A stretch of DNA of 64,000 bases from HGM04593 sp964458275. Lineage in GTDB: Bacteria; Bacteroidota; Bacteroidia; Bacteroidales; Bacteroidaceae. The stretch covers positions 1-64,000 of the forward strand of contig CAYWIE010000004.1 of assembly GCA_964458275.1 (NCBI GenBank). Direction: 5' to 3'. This document shows positions 8,627 through 16,881 of the stretch, in pieces (the first letter of the stretch is position 1; each line of letters opens with the position of its first letter). Under the pieces are notes generated by a model that made no database searches, had not been told where the DNA came from, and worked only from the letters and a program-made list of their open reading frames with translations. The translations under genes and the position numbers were made by a program.

Positions 8627-11600
8627 ATGAAGAAATTTTTATCACTTCTGATAGGACTTATGTTTTCTGCAGTCCTGATGGCCGGCGATGTGTTGCCAAT
8701 CACGCTCACAACAGCGGATGGACTTCCCGGTCGTTTCACAGGCGATAGTAACGAATTTACTACCCGCCTTTTCGAATTTGACGAACCCGTCAGTTCGTTC
8801 CGGTTCACAGTTATAACCACCAATACCACCGACACGCTCTCCCAGCATAGCTATGACGGACTCTGTGCCGGTTACGGTCCCGGTTTTCCGTTCTTCACAA
8901 TGTCGGAGTTCCGTATCTACGATGCAGACGGCAACGATGTAACATTGACAGAAGATATGCTTTCGTCCAATGCTGTTGCGACAAACGACGGCGGTGGTCT
9001 TGCAGCGCTGATTGACGGTTCTACCGGTACTCACTTCCATGGAACATATTCTATGGGAACACTTCCTCAGGCATATCATTATCTTGAGGTTACATTGCCC
9101 GAACCTATGTCTAAATTCCAGCTCAGATGGTTCTCCCGTTCTAACAGAAAGAACATGCCTACAACAGTAGGTATTACAGCCGGCGGCACAGAGTATCTCC
9201 CTTATCCTGAGTACGGGTTCGAACTTGGCGAAAAGGTAACTACACTCAGCGAAATTGCCGAGGGTGGCGTCTTTGTCATGAAGGGTAGCGACTATACATA
9301 CGATTACGGTGCAGACAACCCCGATTATGGCCGCGAGGATGTATATTATGGCAATGCATTCTATCATTCTCCCTATGGCGCCGCTCTTACTGCATCAGCA
9401 GCCGACCTCATCACATTCATCCCCACAGGCGAGGAGAATACATACTTTATCTATTGGCCCGTTAACGGACACTATGTTTATAATCCCGCAGGCCGCGTAG
9501 AGGGTTCCGAGTATGCACAGTGGGTAAACAATTCGTTCTACGCAGGCAAGTACAAATTCCAAGAGTGCGACACTGTTCCCGGTTCGTTCATCATCACTTG
9601 CGACGAGAATCTCTACCTCGGTCAGAGACGTTTCATCAAAATGGCAATCATCAACGAGGCTGTAATGGCTGAGGATGCTGAATATACATACAGCTATGCA
9701 TGGAATGTTTATCGTGCAAATGTAAAGAATATCAAGGGTACAGCCATCGAATCACAGTTGCAGGCAACTATCAACGTGGCAGATTCTCTGCTCGCAATTC
9801 AGGGTTATATTGAAAGCGAGGATGACGGCGAGTATGAAGGATTGAAAGCTGCTGTTGCAGAAGGCCGCGAAATTATAGCTTCAGAAAATGCAAATGCAGA
9901 CGAAGCTGTCCGCAAGGCAAACCAGATAGACCATCTCTCTGCACAATACCGCAAGCAGTACCTCTATCTGCTCACCGACTCAATCGAGTATCTCACAAAC
10001 GAGGCAGGTCTTACATTTACAGACGGCAGCGACGGCTGGACAGTGGGTGCATATCCCGAACAGTACGTTGATCGTCTTATCTCGCTTGTCGATGCAGCAA
10101 ACATCCGCATCGACAACCTCACAGCATTGGTCGATGTAACACTCATGATAGAAGAACTTACCGCCGGTCTTGACGAATTCTTCGCATCACAGGTATCTGA
10201 CGTTTATTCTCTCCCCATCCGTTTCAATGAGAAGGACGGACTTCCCGGTGCCCGCGAGAATGGCAACGTTAACAACAGCTACATATGGGATTCTCCCGTA
10301 CTCTACCTTAACGAACCCACAGATGTAGTCCGTATAACAGTAACAAAGGCTACACGTCAGGATAACTACAGCGGAAGCGGTACAGTTATGTTCTGTCTCG
10401 GCGAGTTCGAGCTCTATGACGCAGCAGGCGAACTTATCCCCTTGCGCGAGGATATGTTCGAGGTCAACTCGCTCTGTTCAACTGACGGCGCCGGTGTACC
10501 CGCACTTGTCGATGGCAACTACGGAACATACTTCCACACAGCTTACAGTGACTCCCATGACATAACTCCCGATGTAGGCGAGTACTCTTATGTTCAGGTA
10601 AATCTCGACGAACCTGTATCTGCGTTCCGTTACCGCATGGTGAGCCGTGCAAACAACTCATACAACCGTGCTCCCATCGACTTCGGTATTACAGACGGTT
10701 CGACATACGATCCCGACGATGTTCCCGAACAGGATCCCTACAACCTCAAGGTTGTTGAGAAGGTAACAGATGTTTCTCAGATTGTTGACGGTGAATTCTA
10801 CATCATCTATGGTAACTTGAACAAATTCGATGCAGATGGTGCTGAGGTTATCGGCAACGGTTCGGGCTACTACACTGGTCTTAAGGTGTACGAGAGCAAA
10901 TATCCCAACAGTGTATGTCTCTTTACATTCGAAAATGCAGGCGAAGGAAAATACTACCTCCACAGCTTGTCTAAGGACTATTACGTGAAGACTCCCAATG
11001 TATGGGGCGATGTAACAAGCACATACTTCAAGGGCGAGGCTGCTGCAATCACCATCAAGGAGCACGCTTCACATGCCGACATGTTCAACTTTACATGCAC
11101 CGGCATTGTTGAAGACGAATCTTCAGAGCTCAACGGTCAGGAGGCTACATTCCTCTTGCAAGACTGGGGCGGCGGCATGGGTGCATGTCCTTTTGCTGAC
11201 GTCGAGACAGAACTCTTTGAGTTTGACGGTCAGAGCGAGTGGGAAATCTACAAGGTATCTGTTGACAACTTCGGTATCATGTGGTTGCAGAGCGTGCTTT
11301 CTGCTGTGAACAATGCAGGCTTCACAGCCGATGCGTTCGGCAACAACCCCGGACAGTACAACGGTGAAGGTGTTCCCGCATTCAAGCAGGCTCTTATCGA
11401 GGCACAGGCTCTTGCCGATACAAAGGATGCTGCTGCAGCTAAAAAGGCAGCTGATGCTTTGCAGAGCAATATCGAGGCTCTCACAAGCATGGAGATTGTT
11501 CCCATCGTATACGGAAATGAGTATTACATAGTAAGTGCTAATCCTGCATTCTATGATATACAGGGTAAGGAGATGGCAATCTTTGTTGACAAGAACGACA

Positions 11601-12196
11601 AGGCAGATCCCAAGATTACCAGCGAGTACCAGCCCTACTGGGGTATAATGCTCGACGAGGCAAACGGAACAGCCGATGCCTATACATGGATTGTAGAAGA
11701 GGGTGATACAAGTTCTATCGAAACAATGGAGAACTGCAAATACATGTACCTCAAGAACAAGGCGACCGGACACTACATGGGTACATACAGCGAATGGTCT
11801 GTACGTCTGCCTATGAGCGAGACAAAACTGCTCTACTTTGCAAGAAGCGCAGGCGGTGTCAAGTTCAACATCGGTTCATACGACGCATACCTCACTCTCC
11901 CGTCAAACAACGAAACTTATCCTTTCCTCCACATCCTCGGACACGACGATGGCAAGGCAAGCTGGGGACACATCTGTTTCTGGAGCTACAATACCGATGC
12001 TTCAAGATGGAAGTTCATTCTTGCGAACGAAACATCTATCGGCGACGACATAGTGGATGATGCTGAAGGTGAAGTTGTTTCTGTAACATATTACAGCGCC
12101 GACGGTAAGGTTGCTGCAACTCCGTTCAATGGCGTAAACATTGTAAAGACTGTTTATGCAAATGGTGCGATAAAGACTACAAAGACTATCCGCTGA
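8627..12196 (+). CDS. Large secreted protein, duplicated discoidin-like/helical modules, C-terminal sorting-like domain
   Basis: Function is not recognised. The 1189 residues start with a signal peptide (MKKFLSLLIGLMFSAVLMAG). Two related units follow. Each has an F5/8 type C (discoidin)-like beta domain (about 21-190 and 530-700, sharing DGLPG, EFRIYDADG versus EFELYDAAG, ALIDG versus ALVDG, and TYFH-like text), then a beta region (about 195-375 and 705-880), then an FIVAR-like helical bundle (about 380-520 and 885-960). A third beta region (about 963-1130) precedes a tail, SVTYYSADGKVAA followed by GVNIVKTVYANGAIKTTKTI, which resembles Bacteroidales C-terminal secretion/anchoring domains. 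A surface or extracellular carbohydrate-binding role is likely. It follows malQ but with a long hairpin between them. No catalytic domain is seen. Confidence 0.8.
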   Translation: MKKFLSLLIGLMFSAVLMAGDVLPITLTTADGLPGRFTGDSNEFTTRLFEFDEPVSSFRFTVITTNTTDTLSQHSYDGLCAGYGPGFPFFTMSEFRIYDADGNDVTLTEDMLSSNAVATNDGGGLAALIDGSTGTHFHGTYSMGTLPQAYHYLEVTLPEPMSKFQLRWFSRSNRKNMPTTVGITAGGTEYLPYPEYGFELGEKVTTLSEIAEGGVFVMKGSDYTYDYGADNPDYGREDVYYGNAFYHSPYGAALTASAADLITFIPTGEENTYFIYWPVNGHYVYNPAGRVEGSEYAQWVNNSFYAGKYKFQECDTVPGSFIITCDENLYLGQRRFIKMAIINEAVMAEDAEYTYSYAWNVYRANVKNIKGTAIESQLQATINVADSLLAIQGYIESEDDGEYEGLKAAVAEGREIIASENANADEAVRKANQIDHLSAQYRKQYLYLLTDSIEYLTNEAGLTFTDGSDGWTVGAYPEQYVDRLISLVDAANIRIDNLTALVDVTLMIEELTAGLDEFFASQVSDVYSLPIRFNEKDGLPGARENGNVNNSYIWDSPVLYLNEPTDVVRITVTKATRQDNYSGSGTVMFCLGEFELYDAAGELIPLREDMFEVNSLCSTDGAGVPALVDGNYGTYFHTAYSDSHDITPDVGEYSYVQVNLDEPVSAFRYRMVSRANNSYNRAPIDFGITDGSTYDPDDVPEQDPYNLKVVEKVTDVSQIVDGEFYIIYGNLNKFDADGAEVIGNGSGYYTGLKVYESKYPNSVCLFTFENAGEGKYYLHSLSKDYYVKTPNVWGDVTSTYFKGEAAAITIKEHASHADMFNFTCTGIVEDESSELNGQEATFLLQDWGGGMGACPFADVETELFEFDGQSEWEIYKVSVDNFGIMWLQSVLSAVNNAGFTADAFGNNPGQYNGEGVPAFKQALIEAQALADTKDAAAAKKAADALQSNIEALTSMEIVPIVYGNEYYIVSANPAFYDIQGKEMAIFVDKNDKADPKITSEYQPYWGIMLDEANGTADAYTWIVEEGDTSSIETMENCKYMYLKNKATGHYMGTYSEWSVRLPMSETKLLYFARSAGGVKFNIGSYDAYLTLPSNNETYPFLHILGHDDGKASWGHICFWSYNTDASRWKFILANETSIGDDIVDDAEGEVVSVTYYSADGKVAATPFNGVNIVKTVYANGAIKTTKTIR

Positions 12197-12214
12197 TTCA
12201 GGCAGATAAACGAT

Positions 12215-12259
12215 AACTGAAAAACAGAGGCTATCCAAGATAGCCTCTGTTTTTCAGTT
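12215..12259 (+). terminator. Strong intrinsic terminator after the large secreted protein gene
   Basis: A 21-bp perfect stem (12215-12235 with 12239-12259) around a CAA loop. Its lower part includes the A-run and T-run of a bidirectional terminator. It starts 18 bases after the stop codon. Confidence 0.9.
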
Positions 12260-12261
12260 TA

Positions 12262-12598
12262 TTGGTGTCCGGTAAGAATTATATTTATATTTTGTTTTTC
12301 GCAAATTAGTCTAAACATTCAATGGCAGTCTGTTATTATATAGATTTAAACAAACTTTCGCCTTATTCCAAAAGTCATTGATGCCGTCTGCCTAAAAGCT
12401 TAATGCGCATCAATGAATCACTCAATGAAGCAATAGAGCTTGTACAGACCCAATTACTCCAATAAAACAACTTATAACTGTTTACTGGAGGGTTCACATT
12501 GCCAGAAGGCAAACAAAAATGTGATATAACAAAAAGGTTTGTTATGTAGAAGCAATATTTTCAGTTATATAAAGTTAGGATTGTAATGTGGAATATAC
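12262..12598. other. Gene-free stretch with a cluster of small hairpins
   Basis: No convincing gene is present. Towards its right side are successive inverted repeats: TCACATT/AATGTGA (12494-12500 and 12518-12524), enclosing TTGCC/GGCAA (12499-12503 and 12508-12512), then ATAACAAA/TTTGTTAT (12526-12533 and 12538-12545). A weak TTAGGATT/AATCCTAA pair lies near the end of the HAD gene. A 20-codon reading frame (MRINESLNEAIELVQTQLLQ) starting near 12402 looks amphipathic and could be a gene remnant. The hairpins may terminate the long minus-strand operon or form a small RNA. Confidence 0.45.
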
Positions 12599-13315
12599 TT
12601 ATAATCCTAAAATAATTTTAGGTAACTCTGTTATGTCGTTTATAACGGCAGTGGGCTCTGCCCCCTCTATTACCGGTTCTTCTTCCCAACACAATTTTTT
12701 CAGCCATACAGCCTTGCATCCCAGTGTCAGTGCAGGGTATATGTCCTTGCGGTATGAATCTCCTATGACAACCACCTCTTCGGGAGTTAGCGACAGCGCT
12801 TCCACTCCGAGTGCAAAGAGGCGAGGGTCGGGCTTCCGTATGCCTACTATGGCAGATTCTGCAATTGCTACGAAATATCTGTCAAGCGAAAATTCCTTCA
12901 AGACAACGGGCATATTCCCGTAGAAGTTCGTTACAAGCACTGAGGGGAATCTCTCGGATAGCTCTTTGACTATTCTGCAACTCCTCTCTATTGTCTCCTT
13001 GACTTGCGAGTAGCAACCCTCTACAATGTGGCTGCGGCATGATTCACTGATGGAGGTTGTGCCCGACGAGGCAATAAAGTCTGCCTGTATTCCTATCTTC
13101 AATTCAAGCAGCCGGTGAAAGGTGTGTGTGGGCTCTATGATGCGGTTCTTGCCCAATGTGCGCTCGGCATGTACGTATGCTTCGCGGAACTGCTCCTTGC
13201 TTATGCCTGCGTCGGCTTTCAGGTATTCCTCCCAGATGACTTCGCTCCAATGGATGCCGTTGGTGTCGATGGTGCCGCCGTAGTCGAATATTATACCTTT
13301 AATTGTATTTGCCAT
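12599..13315 (-). CDS. HAD-superfamily hydrolase
   Basis: A cytoplasmic HAD-fold protein of 238 residues and the last gene of the rlmN operon. Motif I is FDYGGTIDTNG near residue 10: the nucleophile aspartate is present, but the usual second aspartate two residues later is glycine. Motif II is probably SVLVTN around residue 125, the motif III lysine is in GIRKPDPRLF, and motif IV is VVIGDSYRKDI. The start is ATG at 13315; a TTG two codons upstream is less likely. It overlaps the CDP-alcohol phosphotransferase gene by 17 bases, which implies coupled translation. By context it may dephosphorylate an intermediate of a head-group pathway, though the altered motif I leaves this open. Substrate unknown. 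Confidence 0.85.
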   Translation of the reverse strand: MANTIKGIIFDYGGTIDTNGIHWSEVIWEEYLKADAGISKEQFREAYVHAERTLGKNRIIEPTHTFHRLLELKIGIQADFIASSGTTSISESCRSHIVEGCYSQVKETIERSCRIVKELSERFPSVLVTNFYGNMPVVLKEFSLDRYFVAIAESAIVGIRKPDPRLFALGVEALSLTPEEVVVIGDSYRKDIYPALTLGCKAVWLKKLCWEEEPVIEGAEPTAVINDITELPKIILGL

Positions 13316-14249
13316 TCTCAATCTCTTTTGTAAGCCGTTTGCAAAGTGATTCGTGGCGGTAGTTCATATATATGAACAGTGCGCCCAAAATGAAAATCTC
13401 AAAGAACAGGTAGAGCCACAGCTCTCCTATGAGTAGCGTGAACCACAGGAACAGTGCGCGGCTGTTGAAGGTGAGTATGTTGGTGTATTTCATCAGCGGA
13501 AGGCTGCCCTTTCTGAACTCCTCGCGCAATTTCGCGGGTATACGGTTGCTGAACCTTTCGTTCACGCACTTTATGAATGTCTGAAAGGCGGGCGACATGC
13601 GTTCCTGATTGGCTGTGTAGCCTATGTAGGCGGTTAGGAATATCTTCCAGAAGAAGTTTCCTTTCCACGGTGTCTCTTTGTATCTTGCCTGCTGTGCGCG
13701 GGAGTTGTCGAATTCGTTGCCGTTGCTCTCTTTTATGAAGTAAAGATGGATGTTGCGGTAGTAGTCGGCAAGCTGGCACTGCGAGCCGTGTATCCAGAAT
13801 CCGGAAAATGAACACAATATCCATATTATCACTCCCCATTGATATTCAGGGGCAAAGGGGATGGGGTTGAAGGTCTCGCGCACTGCTATTGCGAAATATA
13901 TCATGAAGAACCATACGTCGCCTGCAAAGCCGTCGAGTATTCTGCCCCAACGTGTCTTCTGTCCGGTGAGACGTGCCAACTGACCGTCTGTGCTGTCGTA
14001 CAGATTTGCCCACAGCAGAAAGAATATGCCGAGTATGTTCCAGCGCAATTCGGTAGAGAGGAAGCATATGCCTGCGGCTATTCCCAAAAATATTGATATG
14101 ATGGTTATCACATTGGGGTGAACGTCACGGTTGCGGAAGAATAGTGCGCAGCGGTAGCCGTAGGGACGGTATATCCACAGGTCGATAAATTCCTCTGTGT
14201 CGTATGACTTTATTGTCGAGTCGTATGCTTTCTGTTCCTCTTTATTCAT
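13299..14249 (-). CDS. CDP-alcohol phosphatidyltransferase family membrane protein
   Basis: The family transfers an alcohol phosphate from a CDP-alcohol to a second alcohol, or the reverse, at the membrane. The 316 residues carry the family motif at 85-111: D85, D88-G89, A92-R93, G102, D106 and D111. The usual spacing ends D-x3-D; here four residues separate D106 and D111, with G110 at the expected position. Hydrophobic segments lie around 45-64, 70-84, 110-122, 140-155 and 270-310. It overlaps both neighbours (4 bases with the ATP-grasp gene, 17 with HAD), so the four genes act together. The nucleotidyltransferase two genes upstream is the obvious source of the activated alcohol. The polar lipid or glycan product cannot be told from sequence. 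Confidence 0.88.
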   Translation of the reverse strand: MNKEEQKAYDSTIKSYDTEEFIDLWIYRPYGYRCALFFRNRDVHPNVITIISIFLGIAAGICFLSTELRWNILGIFFLLWANLYDSTDGQLARLTGQKTRWGRILDGFAGDVWFFMIYFAIAVRETFNPIPFAPEYQWGVIIWILCSFSGFWIHGSQCQLADYYRNIHLYFIKESNGNEFDNSRAQQARYKETPWKGNFFWKIFLTAYIGYTANQERMSPAFQTFIKCVNERFSNRIPAKLREEFRKGSLPLMKYTNILTFNSRALFLWFTLLIGELWLYLFFEIFILGALFIYMNYRHESLCKRLTKEIENGKYN

Positions 14250-15082
14250 TGTCTTGTCTTTTTCTTTATTATTAGCTCTGCAATCTTTTCGGCAGCCTCT
14301 TCTCTGTATGCCGAAAAGCTCGGACAGTCGTTGAAGTCTATTATATAAACTTCGCTGTCGGGGGCGACTATGCAGTCTCCGCCGAAAATCTCCACTCCTA
14401 TTGCTGCTGCGGCTCTGAATACGGTTGTGTGCAACTGCTTTTCGTCGAATGGATACCCGTGCGCTCTCCCGTTTATCTTCTCTTGTCCGAATTTGCTGTC
14501 GGTGGGGTAGTGCAGACGGAAAAAATTGTCTGCTGCGTCGGGCGATTTTATGCCATAGAATTTTATCAGGTCTCCTTTTATGTGCTCGCAGTAGATTGCT
14601 TCGTTGATGCCTCTGTCGCAGAGCCTCTTTGCGGAGTCTTTTAATTCCGCTTCATTGGTTATATATTGCACGTCGTCGGGGTGATTGGACCACCCTATGC
14701 TTTTTTTCAGCCATCCGGGGTATTTTAGTCCGCGCGAGGCAGGGATGCTTGTGTCGAGCAGCGCGTATGGCGGTTGTTTCATTCCTGCTCTTGCGAGTAT
14801 TTCTGTGAATGTCCGTCTCGAACAGTTCTTTGTGCTCTCGCTGCTGTTTATGGCTATGATGCCTTTTCTTTCGCATGCAGCTATTTGCTCCAGTCTCTGT
14901 GCGGTGCGTGTCATGTGGACGATTATTTCGCACTCCGATGGAATTTCTTCTCCTGCGCCAACTGTTTTTGTGCAATGACCGCGCTCCGATAGCTTTTCTG
15001 CTATCAGATGGAACAGTGCCATGTCCTTGTCGGACATGTTTGGCGAGTCGGCAGAATCTCTCGGTATTGCGGCAATCCTCAT
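14246..15082 (-). CDS. ATP-grasp family protein
   Basis: A soluble 278-residue protein with an ATP-grasp-like layout: an N-terminal alpha/beta region (about 1-95), a central domain with GWLKKSIGWSNHPDDV and AIYCEHIKGDLIKFYGI, and a C-terminal metal-binding part GVEIFGGDCIVAPDSEVY followed by IIDFNDCPSFS near residue 250. The D and N of DFND match the metal ligands of RimK, ITPK and related ligases or kinases. ATP-grasp enzymes join a carboxylate to an amine or thiol, or phosphorylate a polyol. Stop and start overlap by 4 bases with its neighbour on each side. A role in modifying the same small molecule that the nucleotidyltransferase activates is inferred. Exact chemistry unknown. Confidence 0.75.
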   Translation of the reverse strand: MRIAAIPRDSADSPNMSDKDMALFHLIAEKLSERGHCTKTVGAGEEIPSECEIIVHMTRTAQRLEQIAACERKGIIAINSSESTKNCSRRTFTEILARAGMKQPPYALLDTSIPASRGLKYPGWLKKSIGWSNHPDDVQYITNEAELKDSAKRLCDRGINEAIYCEHIKGDLIKFYGIKSPDAADNFFRLHYPTDSKFGQEKINGRAHGYPFDEKQLHTTVFRAAAAIGVEIFGGDCIVAPDSEVYIIDFNDCPSFSAYREEAAEKIAELIIKKKTRQ

Positions 15083-15777
15083 TCTTCCTCTATGAATTTT
15101 TCGGCTTTAGCAATGTCGCTTGCGTGGTCGATGTCTATAATCTTTTCTATCGGGTGTGCCTTTAGTCTCAATCCGTCGGCAATGAGGGCGCGCTGGAAGC
15201 TGCGCATGCGGGTTTTCCCCTCTTTCATGCATCTTTCAAGCGTGTCGAGCGCCTTTTCGGTGAGTCCGTATATGCCGCCCGATATATAATGGCAGCCGGG
15301 CTGTTCGCTGTCGTGGAATCCGGTTATGCGGAGTGCATCGCCGGTGCTCACGTAGAGCGGCTTCTCGTCGTCGATGTAGGGGGTAACTGCCATTATGCCG
15401 TCGCCGTTGTCCTGTTCGAGAGTGGTGATGTAGTCCTGAAAATCTTTTTCTCTGAAAATTGTGTCGACGGTGGTCAGACAGAACTTGCCGCCTCGCAGCA
15501 AGGGGCTCAGTTCGTAGAGGCTGTGCATGGAACCGGGTGTGTCCTTGACGACAATGTTTATGGGGAATTCCCTGCGCAGTTCTTCGAGCAGTTTGAGGGT
15601 TTCGGGCTGCCGGCTGTTGATTATTATGCTGATTGATTCGGCATTGTGGCGTCCGAACACTCTTATGAGGCGCTCGATTATAGGTACACCATCAAGCGGC
15701 ACAAGGGGTTTGGGGTACGATACGCCCTCCTGTGCCAGCCGTGAGCCTTCTCCTGCCGCTATTATGGCAAATTTCAT
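15079..15777 (-). CDS. Sugar/alcohol-phosphate nucleotidyltransferase
   Basis: The 232-residue cytoplasmic enzyme has the NTP-transferase fold: glycine-rich AIIAAGEGSRL (residues 4-14), lysine of SYPKPLVPL (K23), and metal-binding D105 in LTTVDTIF. It lacks the left-handed helix acyltransferase domain of GlmU, so it is a short stand-alone pyrophosphorylase of the RmlA/IspD-like size class. Such enzymes make CDP-, GDP-, UDP- or dTDP-linked compounds. With a CDP-alcohol phosphotransferase two genes downstream, a CTP-using enzyme making CDP-alcohol is the best inference. It overlaps pdxA and the ATP-grasp gene by 4 bases each. Confidence 0.83.
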   Translation of the reverse strand: MKFAIIAAGEGSRLAQEGVSYPKPLVPLDGVPIIERLIRVFGRHNAESISIIINSRQPETLKLLEELRREFPINIVVKDTPGSMHSLYELSPLLRGGKFCLTTVDTIFREKDFQDYITTLEQDNGDGIMAVTPYIDDEKPLYVSTGDALRITGFHDSEQPGCHYISGGIYGLTEKALDTLERCMKEGKTRMRSFQRALIADGLRLKAHPIEKIIDIDHASDIAKAEKFIEEE

Positions 15778-16871
15778 TCGTCGTCGTTTTGTTGCAGGTT
15801 CAGGCGGTTGCTGTCGTCGCGCTTTTCGAAGTATTGCTTGCGCAACGGGTTGCGGTGGGCGTATGAGTCGCTGCGTCGGTTGCGGTAGATGTCAATTGCT
15901 GTATATATTGCCTGACGGAACGAGTTCTCGTCGGCACATCCTTTGCCGGCAATGTCGTAAGCCACTCCGTGAGCAGGGGAGGTGCGTACTATGGAGAGTC
16001 CGGCGGTGAAGTTCACTCCGTCGTCCATGCCCAATGCTTTCATGGGGGCTAATCCTTGATCGTGGTACATTGCGAGTATTCCATCGAAGCGTGCGTAGTT
16101 TCCGCTGCCCATAAAGCCGTCGGCAGGGAAGGGGCCGTAGCAGAGTATTCCCTCTTGGCTCATTTTCTTTATTGCAGGCTTGATAATCTCTTCTTCTTCG
16201 CTGCCTATGAGACCGTTGTCGCCGGCGTGGGGGTTGAGTGCAAGCACTGCTATCTTAGGGGCGTTTATGTTGAAGTCGACTTTGAGGCTTTCGTTGAAGA
16301 GCGTGATTTTCTCTTCCAGCAGTTCGGGGGTGATGGCTGCGGGTACATCGCGCAACGGCAGATGCGATGTGGCAAGTGCGAAGCGCAGCTCTCCGCTGCA
16401 CAGTATCATCAGTGCCTTTTCTTCGCCGCCCATACATTCCTGCAGATATTCGGTGTGTCCGGGGAAATTGAATTCTTCGCTCTGTATCGCTTCTTTGTTT
16501 ATGGGAGCTGTAACAAGCACGTCCACTTCGCCCTCCTTGCAGGCTGTGATGGCCTTTTCGAGGGCTTCGAAAGCTGCCTTTCCGCTCTCTTTGGTGACTG
16601 AACCAAGCTCTATGTGTACTTCGTCGTCGTTGCAGTTGATTATGTTGAGACGGTCGCCAAGCGCTTCGGATATATTTTCAATAGCGTTGTATTGTGTGGG
16701 CAGTTCGAGTGCTTTTCTGTGGTATGCTGCCAATTTGGGCGAGCCGTAGACTATGGGTGTGCACAGTTCGAATATCTCCGGGTCGGCGAAGGTCTTGAGA
16801 ATTACTTCGTATCCTATTCCGTTTATGTCGCCTTGCGTGATGCCTATGCGTATTTTGCGTTCTTCGCTCAT
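15774..16871 (-). CDS. pdxA: 4-hydroxythreonine-4-phosphate dehydrogenase
   Basis: Oxidises 4-phosphohydroxy-L-threonine in DXP-dependent pyridoxal phosphate synthesis. The 365 residues contain the family signatures IRIGITQGDINGIGYEVI (N-terminus), VTAPINKEAI, EFNFPGHTEYL (metal-site histidine), LNPHAGDNGLIG and MYHDQGLAPMKALG, and a C-terminal RTSPAHGVAYDIAGKG. A charged tail of about 40 residues (ending RKQYFEKRDDSNRLNLQQND) extends beyond the core, a little longer than E. coli PdxA (about 329). pdxB lies elsewhere in the window, so the same pathway is represented twice. It sits 10 bases after the DUF4837 gene and overlaps the nucleotidyltransferase. Confidence 0.96.
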   Translation of the reverse strand: MSEERKIRIGITQGDINGIGYEVILKTFADPEIFELCTPIVYGSPKLAAYHRKALELPTQYNAIENISEALGDRLNIINCNDDEVHIELGSVTKESGKAAFEALEKAITACKEGEVDVLVTAPINKEAIQSEEFNFPGHTEYLQECMGGEEKALMILCSGELRFALATSHLPLRDVPAAITPELLEEKITLFNESLKVDFNINAPKIAVLALNPHAGDNGLIGSEEEEIIKPAIKKMSQEGILCYGPFPADGFMGSGNYARFDGILAMYHDQGLAPMKALGMDDGVNFTAGLSIVRTSPAHGVAYDIAGKGCADENSFRQAIYTAIDIYRNRRSDSYAHRNPLRKQYFEKRDDSNRLNLQQNDDE

Positions 16872-16881
16872 GGTCGTGGTG

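Noticed and set aside
12402..12464. 20-codon amphipathic open reading frame
   Set aside because: Too short, with no start context or family; it could be a gene remnant, so I mention it only within the gap description.
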